This document shows, one piece after another, positions 25,663 through 34,422 of a stretch of DNA of 64,000 nt; the stretch's first letter is position 1, and the number at the start of each line of letters is the position of its first letter. A program made the position numbers and the translations under genes. The notes beneath the pieces are model-generated. The model was not told the origin of the DNA. It searched no databases and worked only from the letters and a program-made list of their open reading frames with translations. Location of the stretch: NCBI RefSeq assembly GCF_003574215.1, contig NZ_AP018558.1, positions 1,467,001-1,531,000 of the forward strand. The letters run 5' to 3'. This stretch comes from Hydrogenophilus thermoluteolus (GTDB taxonomy: Bacteria; Pseudomonadota; Gammaproteobacteria; Burkholderiales; Rhodocyclaceae).

Positions 25663-27462
25663 CTAGCGCACGGTTACGCGCGTCAATTCGCGGTCGTCCG
25701 GACTGATCACGTGGGTCGAACAGGCCAAGCAGGGATCGAACGAATGGAGCGTGCGCAAGATCTCGAGCGGCTCTTCCGGCTTGAGCATCGGCGTATCGAG
25801 CAACGACGCTTCGAACGCCCCGATCTGCCCTTTGGGATCGCGGGGGCCGCCGTTCCAAGTGGTGGGGACCACGCACTGATAGTTTTCGATCTTGCCGTCG
25901 CGAATGCGGATCCAGTGGCCCAAAGCGCCGCGTGGTGCTTCGGTGAACCCGACCCCTTTCGCTTCACGCGGCCAAGTGCTCGGATCCCATTTTTCGACGT
26001 TGGCCGTCGTCAGATCGCCCGCTTTCAGGTTGGCCATCAACTTGGCGAATTCGCGCTGCTGCAAACGGGCGCAATAGAGCGCTTCCAACCCTCGCGCTGC
26101 GGTACGGCCCAGCGTCGAGAAGATCGCCTGCACGGGCAGGTCGAGCTGTTTCAACGCCATCTCGACCAAACCGTGGATCTCCGGGTACTGCTTCGGCTGC
26201 AGATACCCAAGAACCATCCGCGCAAGTGGCCCCACCTCCATCGGGTTGCCGCGCCAGCGCGGTGACTTGATCCACGAATATTTCCCGCTCTCGTCGATCT
26301 GTTCGATTCTGGTGCGTGACCCTTTCGTACGCGGCCCAAGCTCGAACTTGTGCTCCGTGACCCCATCCCACGGGTGCAGCCCTTTCGATTCGTCGGGATA
26401 GGTGTACCAACTGTGGGCGACGAACTCTTGGATCTCCTCCGGATCCCGCAGATCGACCGAATGGATCTTGGTGAAATCGCCATTGACGATCGCGCCACGC
26501 GGCAATTGCAGATTCTCTGTGCGCGTGTCGTTGGCGCGGACGGGAATGTCGCCGTAGGAAAGGAGGTTTTTCGACGACAACCCACCGCCGTACAACCAAT
26601 CCTTGTAAAACGACGCGATCGCCAAGAGATCTGGGACGTAGACTTTTTCGATGAACTCCGCGACCCGATCGATGATCGATTGCACCAAATTGAGCCGTTC
26701 CATATTGACCGCGCCCACCGCACCGCTCTGTTCGAGGTTGATCGCGCACGGAACCCCGCCGACGAGCCAGTTGGGGTGCGGGTTTTTGCCGCCGAAGATC
26801 GTATGGATCTTGACGATCTCTTTCTGGAAGTCGAGCGCCTCCAGGTAGTGCGCCACCGCCAAGAGGTTCACCTCAGGCGGCAAACGGTACGCAGGGTGCC
26901 CCCAATAGCCGTTCATGAACGGCCCCAACTGGCCCGATTCCACGAACCGCTTCAGCCGCGTTTGAATATCGCGGAAATAACCGGGCGACGAGAGCGGCCA
27001 TGAAGAGATCTTCTGCGCGATCTCGGAAGTGACTTTCGGATCGGCAGAAAGTGCGGAAACGACATCGACCCAGTCGAGCGCGTGCAGGTGGTAGAAATGG
27101 ACCAGGTCGTCATGCACCTGGAGGTTGAGCTGCATCAGATTGCGAATCGTATTCGCGTTCTCCGGAATCTGAATGCCCAGCGCATCTTCTACTGCCCGCA
27201 CCGAGGTCAGCGCATGGGTGCCGGTACAGACTCCGCAGATTCGTTCGGTGAATGCCCACGCATCGCGCGGATCACGCCCTTTGAGGATCACCTCGAGTCC
27301 GCGCCACATCGTCCCGGTCGAGACCGCGTTACGGATCACACCGTTGTCGTCGATATTGACCTCGACCCGCATATGGCCTTCGATACGGGTCACGGGATCG
27401 ACGACGATGCGCCGCCCCGCGTCGTTCAACTGAAAACCTTGAGGGGTTGTCATCTGTGCCAT
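25663..27462 (-). CDS. hoxG: Membrane-bound [NiFe] hydrogenase large subunit HoxG
   Basis: Catalytic subunit of the uptake hydrogenase facing the periplasm. The protein has 599 residues from the ATG at 27462, which has a GGAGGAGG ribosome site. Nickel ligands are in RICGVC (C76, C79) and DPCLACSTH (C578, C581). Cleavage after H584 by HoxM would release the 15-residue tail VISPDDRELTRVTVR. It has no signal of its own and is exported with HoxK. It lies 16 bases after hoxK. Confidence 0.97.
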   Translation of the reverse strand: MAQMTTPQGFQLNDAGRRIVVDPVTRIEGHMRVEVNIDDNGVIRNAVSTGTMWRGLEVILKGRDPRDAWAFTERICGVCTGTHALTSVRAVEDALGIQIPENANTIRNLMQLNLQVHDDLVHFYHLHALDWVDVVSALSADPKVTSEIAQKISSWPLSSPGYFRDIQTRLKRFVESGQLGPFMNGYWGHPAYRLPPEVNLLAVAHYLEALDFQKEIVKIHTIFGGKNPHPNWLVGGVPCAINLEQSGAVGAVNMERLNLVQSIIDRVAEFIEKVYVPDLLAIASFYKDWLYGGGLSSKNLLSYGDIPVRANDTRTENLQLPRGAIVNGDFTKIHSVDLRDPEEIQEFVAHSWYTYPDESKGLHPWDGVTEHKFELGPRTKGSRTRIEQIDESGKYSWIKSPRWRGNPMEVGPLARMVLGYLQPKQYPEIHGLVEMALKQLDLPVQAIFSTLGRTAARGLEALYCARLQQREFAKLMANLKAGDLTTANVEKWDPSTWPREAKGVGFTEAPRGALGHWIRIRDGKIENYQCVVPTTWNGGPRDPKGQIGAFEASLLDTPMLKPEEPLEILRTLHSFDPCLACSTHVISPDDRELTRVTVR

Positions 27463-27478
27463 TGATCCTCCTCCCGCC

Positions 27479-28555
27479 TCATTCCGTGGTCGTGGTTTCG
27501 GGCTGCTTGCGCAAACGGGAAAGCGCCGAAACCGCCGCATGCACCGCAACGGCGGCACCCACCGCACCAGCCGCTGCTTTCCCTACCTTGTCGGCGTTCG
27601 CCTCGACGCCAAACGGCTGGATCGTCGTGACCCGGTCGTAAAAGCTCCCTTTGTCCCAGAAGCCGTCTTCCGAGCAGCCGATGCAACCGTGTCCGGAACG
27701 CACCGGCCAACTGACGCCACCATTCCACTGGATCGAGGAACAGGCGTTGTACGTGGTCGGGCCTTTACACCCCATCTTGTAGAGGCAGTAGCCTTTGCGC
27801 GCCCCTTCGTCGTCCCATGCCTCGACGAACTGCCCCGCGTCGAAATGACCACGGCGGTAACATTTGTCGTGGATGCGCTGCCCGTAGAACATTTTGGGTC
27901 GCAATTGGCGGTCGAGTTCGGGGATCCGGTCGAAGGTGAGCATGTAGGTCACCACCCCGGTCATCACCTCGGCGATCGGCGGACAACCGGGCACATTGAT
28001 GATCGGCTTGCCGGTGATCACTTTGTGCACCGGCGTAGCACGTGTCGGATTGGGTTTTGCCGCTTGCACACACCCGAACGAGGCGCACGCACCCCACGAG
28101 ATGATCGCTTTGGCGTCGGCGCACACCTCTTTGAGCTCTTCGATGAACGGACGTCCCCCGTGGATACAGAAGATCCCATCTTCGTTCAGCGGTGGGTTGC
28201 CTTCCACCGCGACGATATAACGCCCCTTGTACTTTTCCCGCACCTCTTCGATCACCGCCAGCGCCTGGTGACCTGCCGCCGCCATCAACGTATTGTCGAA
28301 ATCGAGCGACAACATCGACAGCACCACGTCACGGGTAAGCGGATGCGCCGATCGGATGAACGATTCCGAACAGCAGGTGCACTCCAACCCGTGCACCCAG
28401 ATCACTGGCGTGCGCGGCTTCGTCTCCATCGCATGGACGATGCGCGGCACCGCACTGGGCCCGAGCCCCAGCGCCGTGGCGGTGAGGCTACAAAACTTGA
28501 GAAAACTGCGCCGTGTGATCCCCTGGCGCCGCATCACTTCGTAAAAGGTTTCCAC
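27479..28555 (-). CDS. hoxK: Membrane-bound [NiFe] hydrogenase small subunit HoxK (O2-tolerant type)
   Basis: Iron-sulfur electron-transfer subunit exported by Tat. The protein has 358 residues. The signal carries RRSFLKF (residues 15-21) and is probably cut after HA42. In mature numbering the six cysteines of the [4Fe-3S] proximal cluster fall at 17, 19, 20 (ECTCC), 115 and 120 (CASFGC), plus the later PGCPP. The two supernumerary ones (19 and 120) are the hallmark of O2 tolerance. The C-terminus has an Ala-rich helix (about residues 318-345), likely the membrane anchor, before the final charged tail. Confidence 0.97.
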   Translation of the reverse strand: METFYEVMRRQGITRRSFLKFCSLTATALGLGPSAVPRIVHAMETKPRTPVIWVHGLECTCCSESFIRSAHPLTRDVVLSMLSLDFDNTLMAAAGHQALAVIEEVREKYKGRYIVAVEGNPPLNEDGIFCIHGGRPFIEELKEVCADAKAIISWGACASFGCVQAAKPNPTRATPVHKVITGKPIINVPGCPPIAEVMTGVVTYMLTFDRIPELDRQLRPKMFYGQRIHDKCYRRGHFDAGQFVEAWDDEGARKGYCLYKMGCKGPTTYNACSSIQWNGGVSWPVRSGHGCIGCSEDGFWDKGSFYDRVTTIQPFGVEANADKVGKAAAGAVGAAVAVHAAVSALSRLRKQPETTTTE

Positions 28556-28574
28556 GCTACTCCTCCCCTTCTTC

Positions 28575-29159
28575 TCATGCGGTCAAGAGCAACGCCCCCA
28601 CCGCAGCCACTGCCACGCCTGCGAAGCGCACCGCAGATGCCTCACCGGGCAAGCGCCCTGTCAGCGCCACGCGCGCCAACACAACCCCGACCCCGTGCAA
28701 CACCGTGCTCATCAACGCCATTCCCGCTCCATAGGAAACGGCGAGCTGCGGCGACACGACCTCCAAGCCATGTACATGGCCGTGAAAGAGCCCGAAGAGC
28801 GCGACCATCGCGATCGCGACCGTTTCAGGAAAGCGCACCGCGAACGCCAACAACAGACCCAGGACCAAAAGCGAAAGCTGCACACCCGTTTCGGGAGCGG
28901 GTAACCCCAACCCCGCGATCGCGGTCACGAACCCGGCAACGAGTGCAGCAACGAACGCGAGCGGCAAGCGCCACGTCGCACGTCCGCCGACGAGCCCTGC
29001 CCACAGCCCAACGGCAACCATCGCCAAGAGGTGGTCGATACCGCTGAGAGGGTGCGAAAACCCAGAGAAAAAGCCCGCTACCGGATGGCTACCGGTATGC
29101 GCCCAAACCAACGACGGTGCCCACAAGAGAACACCGAGCCACTTTTTGCCGTTGTGCAT
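28575..29159 (-). CDS. hupE: HupE/UreJ-family protein (probable nickel permease)
   Basis: Integral membrane protein of 194 residues. HupE proteins are linked to Ni2+ uptake for hydrogenase. The hydrophobic N-terminus ends in VWA-HTG, which looks like a cleaved signal exposing the conserved HTG. The hallmark HPLSGIDHLLAMVAVGLWAG (about residues 36-55) and the FHGHVHGLE motif, both His-rich, are present. It is the first gene after the sigma-54 promoter, with a GGAGGG site, so it leads the hoxKG operon. In Cupriavidus the operon starts at hoxK. Confidence 0.9.
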   Translation of the reverse strand: MHNGKKWLGVLLWAPSLVWAHTGSHPVAGFFSGFSHPLSGIDHLLAMVAVGLWAGLVGGRATWRLPLAFVAALVAGFVTAIAGLGLPAPETGVQLSLLVLGLLLAFAVRFPETVAIAMVALFGLFHGHVHGLEVVSPQLAVSYGAGMALMSTVLHGVGVVLARVALTGRLPGEASAVRFAGVAVAAVGALLLTA

Positions 29160-29194
29160 GGTTACCCTCCATGGTGTTGAACGGAACCATGCGA

Positions 29195-29211
29195 TGCAAA
29201 AAGTGTGCCAA
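29195..29211 (-). promoter_or_regulatory. Sigma-54 promoter of the hupE-hox-hyp operon
   Basis: On the minus strand the sequence reads TTGGCAC-ACTTT-TTGCAT, matching the sigma-54 consensus TGGCAC-N5-TTGC at every fixed position with the right GG-GC spacing. The predicted start lies near 29184, about 25 bases before the hupE ATG. HoxA is an NtrC-type activator for sigma-54 promoters of this operon in the Cupriavidus model, which fits its presence about 6 kb away. Confidence 0.9.
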
Positions 29212-29239
29212 AAAAACGATCGACGGGAAACTCGCTATA

Positions 29240-29273
29240 GATCAATGAGATAACAACAAAAACGATATTGATC
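29240..29273. promoter_or_regulatory. Candidate HoxA upstream activator site
   Basis: A perfect 7-bp inverted repeat (GATCAAT/ATTGATC, separated by 20 bases) lies in AT-rich DNA between the end of hoxJ and the sigma-54 promoter. Its centre is about 73 bases upstream of the predicted start. The distance and dyad suit an NtrC-family activator or a bending protein such as IHF; binding is not shown. Confidence 0.4.
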
Positions 29274-29420
29274 GTCTGGTTATGATGGTTACGAAGTAAC
29301 CGCTGGTAACCACAACGTAAACATCGCTCCACCATCATGGTTATTGGCCGCGCTCAGCTTGCCCCCCATCTTTTCCACCAGACCGTAGCTGATCGCCAGC
29401 CCCAAACCGGTTCCCTGTCC

Positions 29421-30743
29421 GGTTGTGCAACCTTTTTTCTGTAAATTTCCGTGGTGTTGGTCATGACGCCGGGGTTACGGGTTGAGGTTGAGATAGACCT
29501 TGCCGGTCATCCACTCGTCGTCGAGTTCGGCCAGCAGCGCCGAGACCAGGCGCAGGCAGGAATCCATGTTGGGGAAGATGCTGGCCACCCGGGTGCGTCG
29601 TCGCAGTTCCCGGTTGATGCGTTCCAGCCCGTTGGTGGTACGCAAACGGATACGGTGCGCAGCGGGGAAGTCGAACACCGTCAGGGATTCAGGAATCGCG
29701 GTTTCGGCCCACTCGGCCAGTTTCGGATGCTCCTTGCGCCAGGTGTCCAGGGCGGCTTTCAAAAGCCGCTCGGCTTCTGCCTTGTCCGGAGCATTGAAGA
29801 TCGCGCGCAGTGTCGCGGCGACGTGCTTTTTCGCCTCCTGTCGGGTGACGAACTGGCCGGCGTTTTGCTGCAGATGGAACTGGCAACGCTGCCAGGGAAC
29901 AGAAGGGAACACCGCTTTGCGGGCAGCTTTGAGGCCCGCATGATCATCCGCGATGATGAGCTTGATCCCGTGCAACCCTCTGGCCAGGAGGGATTCCAGG
30001 AAACGTCGCCAATTGATCTCGGCTTCCGACGTGGCCACCGTGCAACCGAGCACCCGCCGTTTGCCCGTCGCATCGACGCCGACGGCGATCAAGACGGCAC
30101 AATCGACGATTCGCCCTTCCAGCCGCACTTTCTCGTAACGGGCATCCAGAAAGAGATAGGGCACTTCGCCCAGAGGACGCTCGCGCCAGGCCGCAAGCCC
30201 CTCGTCGAGCCTGGCGGCGGCACGGCTCACCTGGGCGGTGGAGAGCGAAATCTCCGGCCCCAGCAGGCGCTGCAGTACCTCGATCACCCGGCGGGTGGAG
30301 ACCCCCTGGACGTACATCTCGGCCAGGGCCAGATGCACCGCCTGATCGGTGCGGGTGCCTTTTTCGAGGGCAGAAGGGTAGAAGTCGCCGCAACGCACCT
30401 GGGGCACCTGAAAGGTCAGCTCACCAAGGCGGGTGAGTACCGTCTTGGGTTTGTACCCGTTGGCGTAGTCACGCCGTCGCTCACTACGTTCATAGGGCGC
30501 CGCTCCAAGGAACTGGGATCGTTCGATCTTGGCGGCTTCATTGACGAGGATGCGCAGAGCCTCGCCGGCACCCTCCAGTCCGTGTTCGAGCAACACAGCA
30601 TAAGCCATTTCCAAAGGATTGGTTTCGACACGCATCGCCATGATGGGCATACTCCTTTCTCGAAGTCATGGCGTCAGACCGAGCGCCGCGCACTTCCTGC
30701 CAGAGGCGCTAAACGGAATTTACAGAAAGGATGGTACACAACC
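29421..30743 (-). mobile_element. IS256-family insertion sequence in hoxJ
   Basis: A complete 1,323-bp element. The terminal inverted repeats start GGTTGTG and continue, imperfectly, to CTTTCTGTAAATT (left 29421-29451, right 30713-30743). It is flanked by perfect 8-bp target duplications CCCTGTCC at 29413-29420 and 30744-30751. Length, 8-bp duplication and Mutator-type transposase all indicate IS256. Confidence 0.95.
29475..30650 (-). CDS. IS256-family (Mutator-type) transposase
   Basis: DDE transposase of the insertion in hoxJ. The protein has 391 residues and appears intact. The catalytic acids are in YLFLDARYEKVR, LIIADDHAGLKAA and NGLERINRELRRRTR. The Cys/His pattern WQRCQFH typical of IS256 is present. 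The annotated ATG (30650) lies almost on an AGGAG site, so the ATG at 30641 (MAMRVETN) may be the true start. Outward frames continue into hoxJ but carry no separate gene. Confidence 0.95.
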   Translation of the reverse strand: MPIMAMRVETNPLEMAYAVLLEHGLEGAGEALRILVNEAAKIERSQFLGAAPYERSERRRDYANGYKPKTVLTRLGELTFQVPQVRCGDFYPSALEKGTRTDQAVHLALAEMYVQGVSTRRVIEVLQRLLGPEISLSTAQVSRAAARLDEGLAAWRERPLGEVPYLFLDARYEKVRLEGRIVDCAVLIAVGVDATGKRRVLGCTVATSEAEINWRRFLESLLARGLHGIKLIIADDHAGLKAARKAVFPSVPWQRCQFHLQQNAGQFVTRQEAKKHVAATLRAIFNAPDKAEAERLLKAALDTWRKEHPKLAEWAETAIPESLTVFDFPAAHRIRLRTTNGLERINRELRRRTRVASIFPNMDSCLRLVSALLAELDDEWMTGKVYLNLNP

Positions 30744-31963
30744 CCCTGTCCCACTGGTTTCGTCGTGAAGAATGGCTCGAAGAGGTGGGGCAGATGTTCC
30801 GGTCGGATACCCGGGCCGTTGTCGACGAAATCGACGCGCCAACCGCCATTCTCTTCACGGGCGGTAATCGACAACCGCCCCTCGGGAAGATCGGCTGTCG
30901 CGTCCGCGGCGTTCTGGACCAAATTCATCACCACCTGTTGCAGCTGGCCGCTGTTGCCCCAGACGCGCATCGATTCGGGCAACGCCAGATCCACCCGGAA
31001 CGCGCCACGCACCGACGACGTGACCCAATGAACACCACGCCGAATCACCTCGACCAGTTCGACTTCGTGCATCTCGCCGCCGTCGACCGCCGAAAACCGT
31101 TTCAGCGCGTCGACGATGTCGCGGCTACGCTGCGCCCCTTCTTCCAAACCGGCGATCAACCGCGGCAAATCGGCAAGCGCACGGTCGATCTTGAGCTGTT
31201 CGCGAAGTGTCTGAATCGCTGGCGCACAAGCTCCCTCGGCGGCACAAGCGGCGAAAAAGCGCTGAAACCGCTCTGCGTACCGTTTCAGCGCCAACACGTT
31301 ACCCAGCACGAAACTGATCGGGTTGTTGAGTTCGTGTGCCACACCCGCAACCAACCGGCCCAACGACGCCATCTTTTCCGAATGGACCAACTGCCCTTGG
31401 GTGCGCTGCAACGCTTCGTGCGCCTCCCGCAGCGCTTCGTAGGCGCGCCGCAACTCCCCAACCGGACGCCCGGTGATCACGACGCCCGACACCCGTCCCG
31501 CAAGATCGCGCCGCACCGTACAGTTGAACGAAACCGGCGTAGACGTTCCGTCCGCGGTGACCACCTGGCACTCACAGTCGTGCCGCTCGACCACCGGCAT
31601 CCCCGTGCCCCCGCAAAACCGCTCTCGGTCCGTATCGGCCAACAGGGAAAAGAACGATGCCCCGATGAGCGTCTCTTGCGCTTGGCCGACCAACCGACTC
31701 AGCGCCGCATTCACCGCTTCGATCCGCCACTCGAGGTCGCAGACGATCAGCACGTCGCTGATGCTGTCGAGCACACTGGCGAAAAATTGTCGCAGCGATT
31801 CGAGCTCGGCGTTTTTCGTCTCCAGCTCGACTTCGTAGCGCAAGAGGTCTTGGTAGACCTCGTCCATTTTGCGCACCACTTCGAGCCACACCGCGTCATC
31901 GCTGTGGTCTGCGTCGTGCTCCGTATCGTTGAAACGTGCCGCCTCTGCCACGCCCCCTGTTCC

Positions 31964-33388
31964 TCAATGCACGGTACAAACCATACACGGGTCGAACGAT
32001 CGCACCACGTGGTGCACGAACGGCATCGCCCCCGCACCCGTAGTAAGCCCCTCCAATGCTTTTTCGAGCGGCCCCGGTTGCCCCGTCTGGTCACGCGGTG
32101 AGAAATTCCACGTCGTGGGTGCGATGATCTGATAGCGCTGGATCCGTCCGTTCGCCACCTCCAGCCAGTGGCCCAGCGCGCCGCGCGCCGCTTCGACGAG
32201 CCCGACGCCACGCCCTTCATTGGGCCAAACGACCGGTTCGATGAACGGCGCTTTGACGTCGATCTCCGTCAGCCACGCTTCGACCCACTGTACGATCCGC
32301 GCGCACTCCCAGAGCCGCGCGATGACCCGGCTGAAGAGGCTCCCCCCCCAACGCTGCACGAGATCGCGGGCAAGCGGCACGCCGGCGACCACCGCCCGCG
32401 CCAACGCCCCTGTCTCGGCCGGCGCGCCGTGATACCGCGGCGCTTTGCACCAGCTGTACGCGTCAGGCCGTTCGAGCCACGGCACGGTTTCGCCCTCGGC
32501 AGGGTGACTTGCCGCCCCACCCAACCACGAAGCCGCGACCTCCTCGACGATCGCCGCTTCATCGAGCGGCACAGACGCTGCGGTGGCACGCTCCCAAACG
32601 CCCGCTGGCCAGGCGCGGTAGGCACCATAAGAAAGAAAACGGTCGTACGCCCGACCAACGGTGAAGAGTTCGAGCGCATGCGCCACCTGGATGAAGAACG
32701 CGGCGTCGCTTTCCCGCCCCTCTGCCCATGCCAAGAGCGCATCGGCGGAGTCGAGCGCCAAGACCGCATCCAGCGTATCGCCAAAAAGCGACTCGGTGAG
32801 GTAGCGCCGCATCTGCCCCACCATGCGCAGCAATTCGCGCTGCTCCATCGCATGGATCGTCCGGGTCGTCCCACTCGGCTGCACCGCCAAAGTGTGCGGC
32901 CAGCGCCCGGCCAACAACCCCACCAGATGGAACCACTGTGCCCGCGCCGCCAACCACCGCGCGGCGCTTTCCCCGCGGTACGGTGCGAAGCGCCGCACCG
33001 CAGCATCAAACCACGGCATGGTGCGATACGCCGAATGGGTAAAGTCCGGCATGAAAAAGAGGAAAAAATGGGTGAGATGATCCGCAAGATTCTCCACCGC
33101 CAAGACGGTCTGCGCGACCAACGCCCCGTTGGGCACCGGTTTGATGCGCGCCCAGTCGGCGAGCGCTTGCGCAGCAGCCATCGATTGCGCCACCGAACAG
33201 ATTCCGCAGATCCGCGGCACGATCGTCAGCGCATCGAGCGGCGCGCGACCTTGCAAAATCCGTTCGAACCCGCGAAAAAGCGGCGAATTGACCTGCGCAC
33301 GCGTAACAAATCCGGCGGCATCGAGCGTGAGGGTCACCTCCAGGTCCCCCTCGACGCGGTTGAACGGCCCCAACCGCACCGTCGTCAT
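31964..33388 (-). CDS. hoxC: Regulatory [NiFe] hydrogenase large subunit HoxC
   Basis: H2-sensing subunit of the regulatory hydrogenase. The protein has 474 residues from the ATG at 33388 (ATGA overlap with hoxB). L1 is RICGICSVAQ, where Gln68 replaces the usual His, and the protein ends directly in DPCMVCTVH with no removable tail. Both are hallmarks of sensory hydrogenases, which need no endopeptidase. It looks intact although its partner kinase is broken. Confidence 0.95.
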   Translation of the reverse strand: MTTVRLGPFNRVEGDLEVTLTLDAAGFVTRAQVNSPLFRGFERILQGRAPLDALTIVPRICGICSVAQSMAAAQALADWARIKPVPNGALVAQTVLAVENLADHLTHFFLFFMPDFTHSAYRTMPWFDAAVRRFAPYRGESAARWLAARAQWFHLVGLLAGRWPHTLAVQPSGTTRTIHAMEQRELLRMVGQMRRYLTESLFGDTLDAVLALDSADALLAWAEGRESDAAFFIQVAHALELFTVGRAYDRFLSYGAYRAWPAGVWERATAASVPLDEAAIVEEVAASWLGGAASHPAEGETVPWLERPDAYSWCKAPRYHGAPAETGALARAVVAGVPLARDLVQRWGGSLFSRVIARLWECARIVQWVEAWLTEIDVKAPFIEPVVWPNEGRGVGLVEAARGALGHWLEVANGRIQRYQIIAPTTWNFSPRDQTGQPGPLEKALEGLTTGAGAMPFVHHVVRSFDPCMVCTVH

Positions 33389-34422
33389 GGTTTCGGCTCC
33401 TTCCCGCGCTGCCCCGGCAGTTCGACGACGCGGTCGGAAAGCGCGTTGCGGCGCACCCGCTTCGGGGTCGCCGATTTCGACAACGCAGCGAGCGCGACGA
33501 ACCAGGCCTTCGGCATATCCGTAGGAAGCCCCACCGGGATCCCAGCCACCTTTGGCGTCTCCTGAAAGGGATGACCAGGCGCTTCGAACCCAGGCTCCGT
33601 GCAGGCGATGCACGGATAGCCGCCTTTGAGACACGAGCCGTTGCCATTCCACGGACGCTGATTGCAGTCGGCATGCGCCTGCGTTCCCTTGCACCCCAGG
33701 TGTTCCATCATGCAGCCCAACTGCCCCAGCGTCTCGGCGCTCGCTTTGAATTCGTAATACTCGTTGCGCGGGCAGCCGTGATGAACGAGGTGTTGCGCAT
33801 AGAAGAGCGGTCGTCCCCACGGGTCGAGATCGTCGACCGTCACTACACCATCGGCCAGCGCGATCAACCATTCGACCAGCCACGCCGGGTGAATGGGGCA
33901 CCCCGCCACATTGATCACCGGCCACCCTTCTCGCGAGCGATACTGCTTGCCCAGCAGGCCACCGCGCTGCTTTTCGGTGAATTGCAGGCCGCACGACTGC
34001 CACAGGGTGTCGTGCATCGCCGCACCGAACCCACCCCACGCCGCACACGAGCCAACAGCGATCACCCATCGCGCGTGCTTCGCCAACCGCTTGACCCACT
34101 CCGCACAGCTGTGGGTGCCCCCCAAACGATGAAACGCACCGCTGCCATTGGGACCCAGCAACATCGCCCCTTCGACGCAGAGCACGTCGAACGGTTCGTC
34201 CCCATTGGCACACGCTTCCAGTCGTTCAAGAACGGTGTCACCCCCTTCGAACGAAAACGCAGGGTGCCATACCCAGTCGATCCCACCGCTTTCCAGCACG
34301 GAAAAGCAATCGTCGGGTTCCCAACAGAGCAACGATTGGCTACAGCCCCCACACCCGGCGCTTTGCAGCCATAACACCCTGAGGCGAGGCAACGCCGTAT
34401 CGCCGTTCGGATCATCCGCCAC
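33385..34422 (-). CDS. hoxB: Regulatory [NiFe] hydrogenase small subunit HoxB
   Basis: Iron-sulfur subunit that relays the H2 signal to HoxJ. The protein has 345 residues and lacks a Tat signal, so it stays in the cytoplasm. The proximal cluster motif is AGCGGCSQS, without the extra cysteines of HoxK. Further cluster residues occur in GSCAAWG, GCPIHP, HHGCPRNEYYEF and GYPCIAC. The C-terminal extension of about 50 basic residues (after PTDMPK) is the part linked in Cupriavidus to HoxJ binding. It overlaps hoxA and hoxC. Confidence 0.94.
   Translation of the reverse strand: MADDPNGDTALPRLRVLWLQSAGCGGCSQSLLCWEPDDCFSVLESGGIDWVWHPAFSFEGGDTVLERLEACANGDEPFDVLCVEGAMLLGPNGSGAFHRLGGTHSCAEWVKRLAKHARWVIAVGSCAAWGGFGAAMHDTLWQSCGLQFTEKQRGGLLGKQYRSREGWPVINVAGCPIHPAWLVEWLIALADGVVTVDDLDPWGRPLFYAQHLVHHGCPRNEYYEFKASAETLGQLGCMMEHLGCKGTQAHADCNQRPWNGNGSCLKGGYPCIACTEPGFEAPGHPFQETPKVAGIPVGLPTDMPKAWFVALAALSKSATPKRVRRNALSDRVVELPGQRGKEPKP

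Larger units (their letters stand above)
29289..31951 (-). pseudogene. hoxJ: H2-signalling histidine kinase HoxJ, interrupted by an IS256-family element
   Basis: HoxJ phosphorylates HoxA in the absence of H2 in the Cupriavidus model. Here a single 443-codon frame is recovered when the insertion (29421-30743) and one 8-bp target copy are removed. It has a coiled N-terminus, a PAS domain (about residues 55-165), an H-box with H206 (VAGVAHELNNP), an N-box (NLVQNAADA) and G1 (DNGPGI). The break falls at KPVGQG|TGLGLAIS, so the upstream piece lacks the G2 box and end of the ATPase domain, while the downstream 41-codon piece has no start. The clean joining frame implies a recent insertion. Confidence 0.95.
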
